Below, in pieces: positions 1 through 5,623 of a stretch of 5,623 bases of DNA. The stretch lies in the NCBI GenBank assembly GCA_964655225.1, contig CAZZMB010000061.1, positions 1 to 5,623 of the forward strand. The letters run 5' to 3'. The number at the start of each line of letters is the position of its first letter. Within the stretch, counting starts at the first letter, position 1. The notes below the pieces were generated by a model. It was not told the origin of the DNA and searched no databases. It saw nothing but the letters and a program-made list of their open reading frames with translations. Source of the stretch: JAFMKE01 sp964655225 (GTDB lineage Bacteria; Bacteroidota; Bacteroidia; Chitinophagales; UBA8649). The position numbers and the translations under genes are program-made.

Positions 1-49
1 GACTCTTCTGTACCAAAAACAGACGTGTTGCCAGTTACACCATGGGACA
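1..49 (-). tRNA. tRNA-Gln (anticodon UUG), 3' part cut off by the window edge
   Basis: Read on the minus strand, the first 49 bases fold as the 5' two thirds of a tRNA. The 5' acceptor strand TGTCCCA lies at 49-43 and is followed by TG. The D stem GTGT (40-37) pairs with ACAC (28-25) around a D loop containing GG. The anticodon stem TCTGT (23-19) pairs with ACAGA (11-7). The seven-base loop TTTTGGT (18-12) has anticodon TTG at 16-14, which reads glutamine codons CAA and CAG. The variable loop begins at 6. The T arm, the 3' acceptor strand and any encoded CCA lie to the left of the window, so acceptor pairing cannot be checked. A first base of U is typical of tRNA-Gln. A Bacteroidota-type promoter lies immediately upstream. 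Confidence 0.93.
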
Positions 50-60
50 AAAACGGAGTG

Positions 61-93
61 CAAATTTAATTGATTTTTTTAAAAACAAACAAA
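61..93 (-). promoter_or_regulatory. Bacteroidota-type promoter for tRNA-Gln
   Basis: On the minus strand, TAAATTTG (68-61) matches the Bacteroidota -7 consensus TAnnTTTG exactly. A TTTG (93-90) lies 21 bases upstream of it and fits the -33 element; a second TTTG (89-86) sits at 17 bases. The -7 element ends 11 bases before the tRNA 5' end at 49, so transcription should start only a few bases ahead of the mature tRNA. This agrees with a tRNA transcribed on its own rather than by read-through from the oxygenase gene that ends at 102. The match is seen in the sequence; activity is inferred. Confidence 0.7.
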
Positions 94-101
94 CTTTTAT
101 T

Positions 102-923
102 CTATTCTTTTTCATTTTTATCTTGAAAGTCTAAAGACTTTACATTGAAAAATCTAAGAACCTGCTTGATTTTTATTTTCAAGTTCTCTTTTAAGCGAGT
201 GGCTACCTTCTTTCCCAATGCATCATCGGGTTTACTTAGGAATCGAGAATCTTCGTATTTAACACCTTCTTCCATCGGCGTAAAAAAGTAGGCATAATAT
301 GATTTGCGATACTCTCCTTCAGGAAAGTTTATTTTCTCATAACCATGAGGAGAATCCGCATCCGTTAAGAAAATTACCGCTGTGTTTAAAGTCGGAGGAT
401 ATTTGACAGCCATGGTTTTCATATCCTTATTCCAAATTTCTATTTCCCCTTTATAGGAGGGCTCCCAGTCTTTATTCATATAAACTAAGAGGTTGACTCT
501 GCGCCAGAGTTTCTTTTTCGTATTCACATTGACATCAATATGCACATCTAAGAAACTGCCTTTTCCTCCTTGGTGAATACCCTGCCCAAGCGCATCGATA
601 TTGGTGAAAAGACCATCAATGCCGGTTAGAGTAGACATAAAATTGCTTACCTCATCGGTAATCATGAAGTCTCTTAACTCCCCAAAAGCAGGATGCCATC
701 TTTCAAAATGATAATCCTCACGTTTGTTCTCGTTTAAACTTTTTCGAACCACCTTGAGCGTTTCAAATTTAGGAAAGTTATCGTGAAGGGTATGAGCAAA
801 ATTTTCCTCGAAGAAGTTTTCCAAAACGATGTGTTTACATGGTTTAGCAGATGAAAATTGCTTAGCAAGATTTGCCATGCTTTCTTCATTGGTATATTTT
901 TTATTGATATACTTAAGTTTCAT
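102..923 (-). CDS. Fe(II)/2-oxoglutarate-dependent oxygenase (prolyl 4-hydroxylase-like fold)
   Basis: This 273-residue soluble protein has the facial triad of the 2OG-Fe(II) oxygenase superfamily. His128 and Asp130 form the HxD motif (in LDVHIDVN) and His193 is the distal ligand (in DSPHGYEK). Arg206, 13 residues later in YRKSYYAYF, is placed to bind the 2-oxoglutarate carboxylate. Family members couple oxidative decarboxylation of 2-oxoglutarate to hydroxylation of a protein, sugar or small-molecule substrate; the substrate here cannot be read from sequence. There is no signal peptide or membrane segment, so it is probably cytoplasmic. The C-terminal 50 residues are Lys-rich and may be an appendage. 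The start at 923 lies 5 bases after the upstream SDR stop, which suggests co-transcription and coupled translation. Met16 (878) is a possible later start but would lose conserved-looking sequence. No clear Shine-Dalgarno site is present, only an A/T-rich leader. Confidence 0.9.
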   Translation of the reverse strand: MKLKYINKKYTNEESMANLAKQFSSAKPCKHIVLENFFEENFAHTLHDNFPKFETLKVVRKSLNENKREDYHFERWHPAFGELRDFMITDEVSNFMSTLTGIDGLFTNIDALGQGIHQGGKGSFLDVHIDVNVNTKKKLWRRVNLLVYMNKDWEPSYKGEIEIWNKDMKTMAVKYPPTLNTAVIFLTDADSPHGYEKINFPEGEYRKSYYAYFFTPMEEGVKYEDSRFLSKPDDALGKKVATRLKENLKIKIKQVLRFFNVKSLDFQDKNEKE

Positions 924-928
924 GTGTG

Positions 929-1729
929 TTAAATTTTATGCATTTTTCGCATGAGCCAATGAAATATTCTTGGAAGAAAAAATGCAAATTTAGGCATTAA
1001 GATTTCTAATCCTCCGACATCGCTTTTCATTTTTTTTCTAGATAGCTCTTTCAAGATTTTTTTTGCACAAAGTTGAGGATCCATACCCTTTTCTTGAGCT
1101 AAACTATCCTTAGCATGCTTAGCACCAGAGCCCGTTAAAGATTTCTTGGTAATTTCAGTTTTAATGAATCCAGGGGAAACAACTGAAACTTTAATTCCTA
1201 GTTTTTCCACATCATAACTCATGCTCTCAAAATAGCCGTTTAACGCATGCTTGCTCGCACAATAAGGGGCCACAAAAGGTAATCCAATCTCTCCTAATAT
1301 ACTGCTAATAGCGACAATATGTCCTCGTTTTTTCTCAATAAAATGAGGCAATACGGCTTTACTGAAATTAACTGCAGCAAAGTAATTGACTTCCATTACT
1401 TTTCGTTCTACCACTTCAAGTGTTTCTTGGACTAATGATTTCTGAGCAATACCAGCATTATTTATCAGGATGTCAATTTGACCAAACTTATGCATGATTT
1501 GATTGACGTAAGAAACAAAGTTGGGTTGTTTTGAAAAGTCTGCGGCAAGAATAAGGTATTTTTTCTCAGGAAGCGCTATGGATTGAACAATTTCCTTCAT
1601 TTTATCTTCACTTCTTGCACACAGAACAATTGAAGCACCTTTTTGAGCAAGTATTCTAACTAATTGCTCTCCTATTCCGGAAGAAGCCCCTGTAACGATG
1701 ACCGTTTTATCTTGGTAATAATTACTCAT
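929..1729 (-). CDS. Classical short-chain dehydrogenase/reductase (SDR), DHRS7-like
   Basis: From the preferred start at 1729 the protein has 266 residues and shows every classical SDR hallmark. These are TGASSGIG (residues 13-20) for the dinucleotide, NNAG (90-93), and the catalytic tetrad Asn115, Ser143, Tyr156 and Lys160 (YCASK), followed by a PG motif at 186-187. Arg39 after strand beta-2 (in LCARSEDK) favours NADP(H). It should interconvert an alcohol and a carbonyl; the substrate is unknown. The last 25 or so residues are hydrophobic and basic, a tail seen in DHRS7-type SDRs that may touch the membrane. An in-frame ATG at 1765 would add 12 residues (MIIHYFCNKNNG). That extension lies upstream of, and partly within, a good -7 promoter element at 1746-1753 and precedes the usual SDR N-terminus, so it is rejected. 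The gene is first in a two-gene unit with the oxygenase. Confidence 0.92.
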   Translation of the reverse strand: MSNYYQDKTVIVTGASSGIGEQLVRILAQKGASIVLCARSEDKMKEIVQSIALPEKKYLILAADFSKQPNFVSYVNQIMHKFGQIDILINNAGIAQKSLVQETLEVVERKVMEVNYFAAVNFSKAVLPHFIEKKRGHIVAISSILGEIGLPFVAPYCASKHALNGYFESMSYDVEKLGIKVSVVSPGFIKTEITKKSLTGSGAKHAKDSLAQEKGMDPQLCAKKILKELSRKKMKSDVGGLEILMPKFAFFLPRIFHWLMRKMHKI

Positions 1730-1745
1730 CCCATTGTTTTTGTTA

Positions 1746-1753
1746 CAAAAGTA
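1746..1753 (-). promoter_or_regulatory. -7 promoter element for the SDR-oxygenase unit
   Basis: On the minus strand TACTTTTG (1753-1746) fits TAnnTTTG. Transcription would begin near 1740, about ten bases before the ATG at 1729. No convincing TTTG is found at the expected -33 distance, so the promoter is only half supported. Its position is the main reason for preferring the 1729 start over the ATG at 1765, which would not be in the transcript. Confidence 0.5.
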
Positions 1754-1809
1754 ATGAATTATCATGTTAGTATTTGTTAAAGAAATCCATTATAGCTTGC
1801 TTAATTTTT

Positions 1810-1817
1810 TATCTTTG
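1810..1817 (+). promoter_or_regulatory. -7 promoter element for the DUF2723-FkbM unit
   Basis: TATCTTTG matches TAnnTTTG and is a very common form of this element in Bacteroidota. It ends 17 bases before the ATG at 1835, giving a leader of about 10 to 15 bases without a Shine-Dalgarno site. No clear TTTG is present at the -33 spacing. Together with the element at 1746-1753 it makes 1730-1834 a compact divergent promoter region whose two units would be transcribed away from each other. Confidence 0.6.
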
Positions 1818-1834
1818 ACCGGTTTACCAGCAAA

Positions 1835-4776
1835 ATGAATATGAAAGGATTAAATTTTTATAAAAAGACCAACATAATCGTTGGATGGGTTGTTTTTGCG
1901 TTTGCGCTAATGACCTATACGATAACCATGGAGAAATCTGGAAGTTTTTGGGATTGTGGGGAGTTTATTCCTGTAGCATCAAAACTCCAAATAGCCCATC
2001 CACCAGGCGCTCCTTTTTTCAGTGTTGTGGGAAGGGTTCTAACTATTTTTGCTGAGCCTGATACGCCTCAAGCGGCTATAATGATCAACTTCCTTTCGGC
2101 ATTGTCCACGGCATTTGTATCCTTGTTTTGTTTTTGGATAATTACGGCTGTTGCGAAAAAAATAGTAATCCAATCGGATGAGGATTATAGTATGGCTAAT
2201 ATTTCAGCGGTTATGGGTGCTGGTATTGTCGGCGCTTTGGCCAGTACTTTCGCTGATTCAATTTGGTTCTCCGCGATTGAGGGAGAAGTGTATGCACTGT
2301 CTATTTTCTTCATGACATTTGTCGTTTGGGCAGCAACTAAATGGGAGGCAGATAATAGCCCAAATGCCGATAAATGGCTAGTTTTAATCGCTTTTATGAT
2401 TGGACTTTCTACTGGCGTTCACTTGTTGAGTTTACTGGCTTTACCTTTTGTCGGTATTATTATTTTTTATAAAAAGTTTANNNNNNNNNNNNNNNNNNNN
2501 NNNNNNNNNNNNNNNNNNNNNNNNNNNNNNNNNNNNNNNNNNNNNNNNNNNNNNNNNNNNNNNNNNNNNNNNNNNNNNNNGTTCCAATACGAGCTATTGC
2601 TAATCCGCCGATTAATATGAATAAGCCAACTGATGTATTTTCTATGTTATCCTATTTGAAAAGGGAGCAATACGGGGAACGTCCGCTCTTAAGTGGACCG
2701 GATTACACCGCAGAAATGGCCATGGTACAAAGCGGAGGTGATATAGCAGTCATTAAAGAAGGACGAGCTATTTACGTAAAAGATGAAGACTCCGGTACCT
2801 ATAAGAAATTTGGGAATAAGCAGGAGTATGAATATGCGGCTGAATCTAAAATGTTTTTTCCTAGACTAGGCGTTTTAGGAGACAAGGGTAAAAAAGATGC
2901 CTATCGCGCGTGGATTAATCCTCCTTATGGGATTTTTGATAAGGAGAATAGAAAAATGGTTACGCAGTTTGGATCTCAAGAATTGTCCAAAGCTAATCAA
3001 TATGTAAAGCAGTTAAATGCGGCCAATGAATCCAAATTTGGAAATAAAAGATATCGAGTTAAAGATGTTATTACTTGGGGAGATAACATTTCGTATTTCT
3101 TCAATTATCAGCTGGGTTATATGTACATGCGTTATTTTATGTGGAACTTTTCTGGTCGTCAAAATGACATACAAGGAACATATGCCAATTCAGAGGGAGG
3201 TTGGATAGTAGGTGTCGATGCCATTGATGATTTTATTGGAACCTTGTGGGGCAATCCCGAGTGGCAACAAAGGGACCTTTCGCCCAATAGATCTGCAAAT
3301 TATGCAAGAAATAAATTCTACGGTATCCCATTTATCCTAGGTATTATTGGGATTATCTTCTTGTTTAAACGGGATTGGAAGAAGGCTTTTGCTATATCAG
3401 TGTTGTTTTTTACCACTGGATTAATTTTTAATATTTACGGTAATCACCCACCTATTGAGCCAAGAGAAAGGGATTATGTTATTGCCGGCTCTTTGTTTGC
3501 TTATGCCTTCTTTATCGGGATGTCGGTTATTGCAATGTATACGGCAATGAGAGAAAAGATTAATCCAAATAGTGCTCTGGCAATTGCTTTTGGAATTGCA
3601 TTTGTTGGTCCGGCCTTGATGGGCTTCAATGGCTGGGATGATCACAACAGAGGCGGTCGGTCAACAGCTATTGATTTTGCTTCTAATTACTTAAATTCTT
3701 GTGAACCCAATGGGATTATTTTCACACAAGGTGATAATGACACTTATCCGTTGTGGTATGCTCAAGAGGTTGAAGGTGTGCGAACAGATGTTCGAATTAT
3801 CAACTTAAGTTTATTGGGAGTAGATTGGTATATCAATCAGTTGCGTTACAAAATGAATGACGCAGAACCGGTAAAAATTACATTTACGCCGAAAATGCTG
3901 CAAGCGGGAAATCGAGATATGGTGCAATATGTACAAAATCCAAACTTGGATAAATCAAAATACTACAACGCTTCTCAGATTATGAAGTTTATCTCTAAAG
4001 ATGACCCTAAGTTTGCTGCAGTAAATAATGTAGGATATTATTTACCTACTAAAAAATTATCATTTCCAATCGATAAACTAGCAGCAGCTAAAATTGGCTT
4101 GATTGATGAAAATGATAGTACATCTTTGGATGCAATTACCTTGGACGTCCAGAAGAATGCCTTGTATAAATATGATCTGTTAACATTAGATATCATTGCA
4201 AANNNNNNNNNNNNNNNNNNNNNNNNNNNNNNNNNNNNNNNNNNNNNNNNNNNNNNNNNNNNNNNNNNNNNNNNNNNNNNNNNNNNNNNNNNNNNNNNNN
4301 NNATTAGCAGAATGACGCTTAATTTAGTGAGTAATTTTGTTCGTTTAGCGGGACAGCTAGCGGCCAAAGGAGATAATGAACGTGCTGTGAAAGTTCTTGA
4401 TAAATGTGTTCAAGTGTTGCCACCCAATAAAGTGGCCTATAATTTCTTTCATGCGGAGATTCCTAAGATTTATTTGTTGGCAGGGGAAGATGAAAAGGCA
4501 AAAGAGGTAGCACAGAAAATTCTTGATTCGGCCATAGCAGAACTTGATTATTATAAGATTGTGTATGATAACAAGATTGAAAAAGTTAAGAAATATAGGC
4601 CAGGTTTGCTCGGTCAGTATCAAGCTGGACAGTTTACACAAAATCGATCAGTTATGGAACAATTGTATTTGTTGCAGCAAATGTCAAATGCCTATAGCCA
4701 GTCGAAAGATAAAGCCTTTGCAGATGAGTTAACACAAACTTTACAGACCTACACAAACGCCTTAAAAAAGATTTAA
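1835..4776 (+). CDS. DUF2723 / TMEM260-like multi-pass membrane protein, probable protein O-glycosyltransferase; interrupted by two assembly gaps
   Basis: One gene is represented by three pieces: 1835-2480, 2581-4202 and 4303-4776. Piece one (215 residues) starts with a membrane helix (about 13-32), then SFWDCGEF (Asp40, Glu43), HPPGAP (55-60), IEGEVYAL (148-155) and about four more membrane segments. These are signature features of DUF2723. Piece two resumes at 2581 in another frame, reading VPIRAIANPPIN and on into LSYLKREQYG. It continues through a soluble region, four membrane segments (about 3316-3640), PRERDYVIAG, and QGDNDTYPLWYAQEVEGVRTD near 3727. Piece three is a helical, TPR-like C-terminus. 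About 912 residues are visible, and full-length bacterial homologues are usually 1000 or more. Human TMEM260 in this family is a protein O-mannosyltransferase; the same activity here, with sugar transfer on the periplasmic side, is inferred. The start at 1835 follows the promoter element; Met3 (1841) is an alternative. The frame change at the first gap is a placeholder-length artefact, not evidence of a pseudogene. Confidence 0.9.
2481..2580. other. Assembly gap of 100 N inside the DUF2723 gene
   Basis: Exactly 100 N, the usual placeholder for a scaffold gap of unknown size. The left flank ends in the reading frame of piece one (…FYKKF) and the right flank begins coding at once (VPIRAIANPP), but in a different frame. 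From general knowledge of DUF2723 proteins, the missing part should hold about 100 residues or more, including membrane helices, so the true gap is probably well over 100 bases. Any open reading frame drawn through the N run (for example one ending at 2620) is false. Confidence 0.95.
4203..4302. other. Second assembly gap of 100 N inside the DUF2723 gene
   Basis: Again exactly 100 N. The left flank ends in LLTLDIIA plus a codon beginning AA, which in this family usually leads into a conserved region of roughly 70 residues. The right flank starts with ISRMTLNLVSNF, the beginning of the C-terminal helical domain. The two sides happen to be in the same frame across 100 N, but this means little because the true length is unknown. 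Confidence 0.95.
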
Positions 4777-4785
4777 ACTAGAAGA

Positions 4786-5556
4786 ATGAGAAGTATTATT
4801 AGATCCATTATTCGAAAACTAGGCTTGTATTCTACTGCGGTAAATGTAGAAAATAAGTTAGGGAATTATTTAAATAAAGGCAAGCGCTTGAATATGTATA
4901 GTGACTTTATCAAAAAGGGAGATCTTGTTTTTGATATAGGCGCTAACGAGGGAAACAGAACAGAAATATTTTTATCACTTGGCGCTAAAGTCGTGGCTGT
5001 CGAACCTCAAGCCGAATGCATTGCGAAGCTCGAAGCCAAATTTGGTGATAAAATAGATATTGTAAAGAAAGGGCTTGATGAACAAGAAGGAAAAAAACTA
5101 TTGTACAAATCCGATTCAAGTTTGATTTCGTCCTTCAATAAAGATTACATCGATTCAGTAAAAGATGATCGCTTTAAAGGGGCTAATTGGGAGCCTGCAG
5201 GTGAATTGGAAATGACTACAATAGATAAATTAATTGATAAGTATGGCGTTCCTGCCTTTTGTAAAATTGATGTAGAAGGATTCGAGCAGCAAGTCCTAAA
5301 AGGACTTTCAAGACCACTTCAATCGCTAAGTTATGAGTTTGTAGTTCCGGAAAATTTAGATAATGCTCAGCAATGTTTAAGTTTATTGATGCAACAAGGA
5401 AATGTTGAATGTAATTTTTCTTACGGCGAATCTATGGACTTAGCATTAGGTGCATGGAAGAGCGGAAAAGATATGCTTGGCTATGTGCAAACCAAAGAGT
5501 TTGAATCATATTCATACGGGGATATCTACGTGAGATTTATCGAAGAGATAGGCTAG
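4786..5556 (+). CDS. FkbM-family SAM-dependent methyltransferase
   Basis: This 256-residue protein is a class I methyltransferase of the FkbM type. A basic N-terminal helix (residues 1-35) precedes the SAM-binding motif VFDIGANEGNRTEIF (48-62). An acidic residue closes strand beta-2 in VAVEP (Glu73), MTTIDKLI lies at 143-150, and the FkbM hallmark KIDVEGFE is at 160-167. It ends with GDIYVRF, as in many FkbM proteins from surface-glycan loci. Family members O-methylate polyketides, sugars and other small molecules. Here a glycan hydroxyl is a plausible acceptor because the gene starts 9 bases after the DUF2723 stop and is probably co-transcribed with it. No membrane segment or signal peptide is seen, so it should act in the cytoplasm, possibly on a lipid-linked or nucleotide sugar. 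The ATG at 4786 is preceded by a purine-rich AGAAGA rather than a full Shine-Dalgarno site. Family assignment is secure; the substrate is unknown. Confidence 0.93.
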   Translation: MRSIIRSIIRKLGLYSTAVNVENKLGNYLNKGKRLNMYSDFIKKGDLVFDIGANEGNRTEIFLSLGAKVVAVEPQAECIAKLEAKFGDKIDIVKKGLDEQEGKKLLYKSDSSLISSFNKDYIDSVKDDRFKGANWEPAGELEMTTIDKLIDKYGVPAFCKIDVEGFEQQVLKGLSRPLQSLSYEFVVPENLDNAQQCLSLLMQQGNVECNFSYGESMDLALGAWKSGKDMLGYVQTKEFESYSYGDIYVRFIEEIG

Positions 5557-5623
5557 CGTCCTTCACTCAACTATGTCGCCAGCAGGCATTATAAACTGTT
5601 ATTCTAAGATTCTTTCTACAACT

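Noticed and set aside
50..101. Possible intrinsic terminator for the oxygenase gene in the T- and A-rich stretch before tRNA-Gln.
   Set aside because: There are A and T tracts but no GC-containing stem. The stretch is better explained by the tRNA promoter.
2481..2620. Apparent frameshift or early stop in the DUF2723 gene after the first gap (stop at 2618-2620 in the first frame).
   Set aside because: The N run is a fixed-length placeholder, so the frame across it is arbitrary. The sequence after the gap codes well from 2581 in its own frame.
3017..3208. Short plus-strand frames at 3017-3208 and 4544-4732 in an alternative frame of the DUF2723 gene.
   Set aside because: Both overlap DUF2723 coding sequence completely and have no start signals or protein features of their own.
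3421..4641. Several minus-strand open frames (3421-3645, 4038-4367, 4357-4641) inside the DUF2723 gene.
   Set aside because: They lie antisense to clearly coding, family-conserved sequence, have no recognisable domains, and one runs through the N gap. They are by-products of the real frame.
5573..5623. A plus-strand reading frame starting ATG at 5573 (MSPAGIINCYSKILSTT) that stays open to the window end, 16 bases after the methyltransferase stop.
   Set aside because: Only 17 codons are visible, with no recognisable motif, no promoter element and no ribosome binding site. It could be the next gene of the unit but cannot be told from chance.
5567..5623. A minus-strand frame open from the window edge to a TGA at 5569-5567 (ending ITVYNACWRHS), possibly the C-terminus of a convergent gene.
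   Set aside because: It is about 18 codons long with no family resemblance I can recognise, and it competes with an equally short plus-strand frame.
1..5623. Searched for CRISPR repeats, insertion-sequence ends, phage or defence genes, and long direct or inverted repeats.
   Set aside because: None was seen on reading; the window is taken up by four ordinary coding regions, one partial tRNA and short spacers.

Overview
The window looks like chromosomal DNA from a member of the Bacteroidota, probably Flavobacteriia-like. The DNA is AT-rich. Three non-coding stretches carry the phylum's TAnnTTTG -7 promoter element, and none of the genes has a strong Shine-Dalgarno site. One gene encodes a very large DUF2723 membrane protein of the type found throughout this phylum. 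Genus cannot be told from the sequence. Two runs of exactly 100 N (2481-2580 and 4203-4302) show that this is a scaffold with gaps of unknown true length.

Layout, left to right. Positions 1-49 (minus strand) hold the 5' two thirds of a tRNA-Gln(UUG) gene cut by the window edge, with its promoter just upstream at 61-68. Positions 102-1765 hold a two-gene minus-strand unit. A classical short-chain dehydrogenase/reductase comes first, best started at 1729, followed 5 bases later by an Fe(II)/2-oxoglutarate-dependent oxygenase. A short divergent promoter region (about 1730-1834) follows. On the plus strand, one long DUF2723 gene runs from 1835 to 4776 and is interrupted by both assembly gaps. It is followed 9 bases later by an FkbM-family SAM-dependent methyltransferase (4786-5556). 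The last 67 bases hold nothing that can be called with confidence.

How the genes may work together: DUF2723 proteins are polytopic membrane proteins related to human TMEM260, a protein O-mannosyltransferase. The visible sequence has the expected WDCGE and HPPGAP motifs, many membrane segments, a soluble domain and a TPR-like C-terminus. The adjacent FkbM methyltransferase is of a type common in surface-glycan loci. A reasonable but unproven reading is that the plus-strand pair adds and methylates O-linked glycans on exported proteins, with the divergent SDR and oxygenase genes providing further small-molecule or glycan modification. No mobile element, CRISPR array, phage gene or defence system is visible. 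The genes are individually of known families; what is uncertain is their substrates and whether the four act together.
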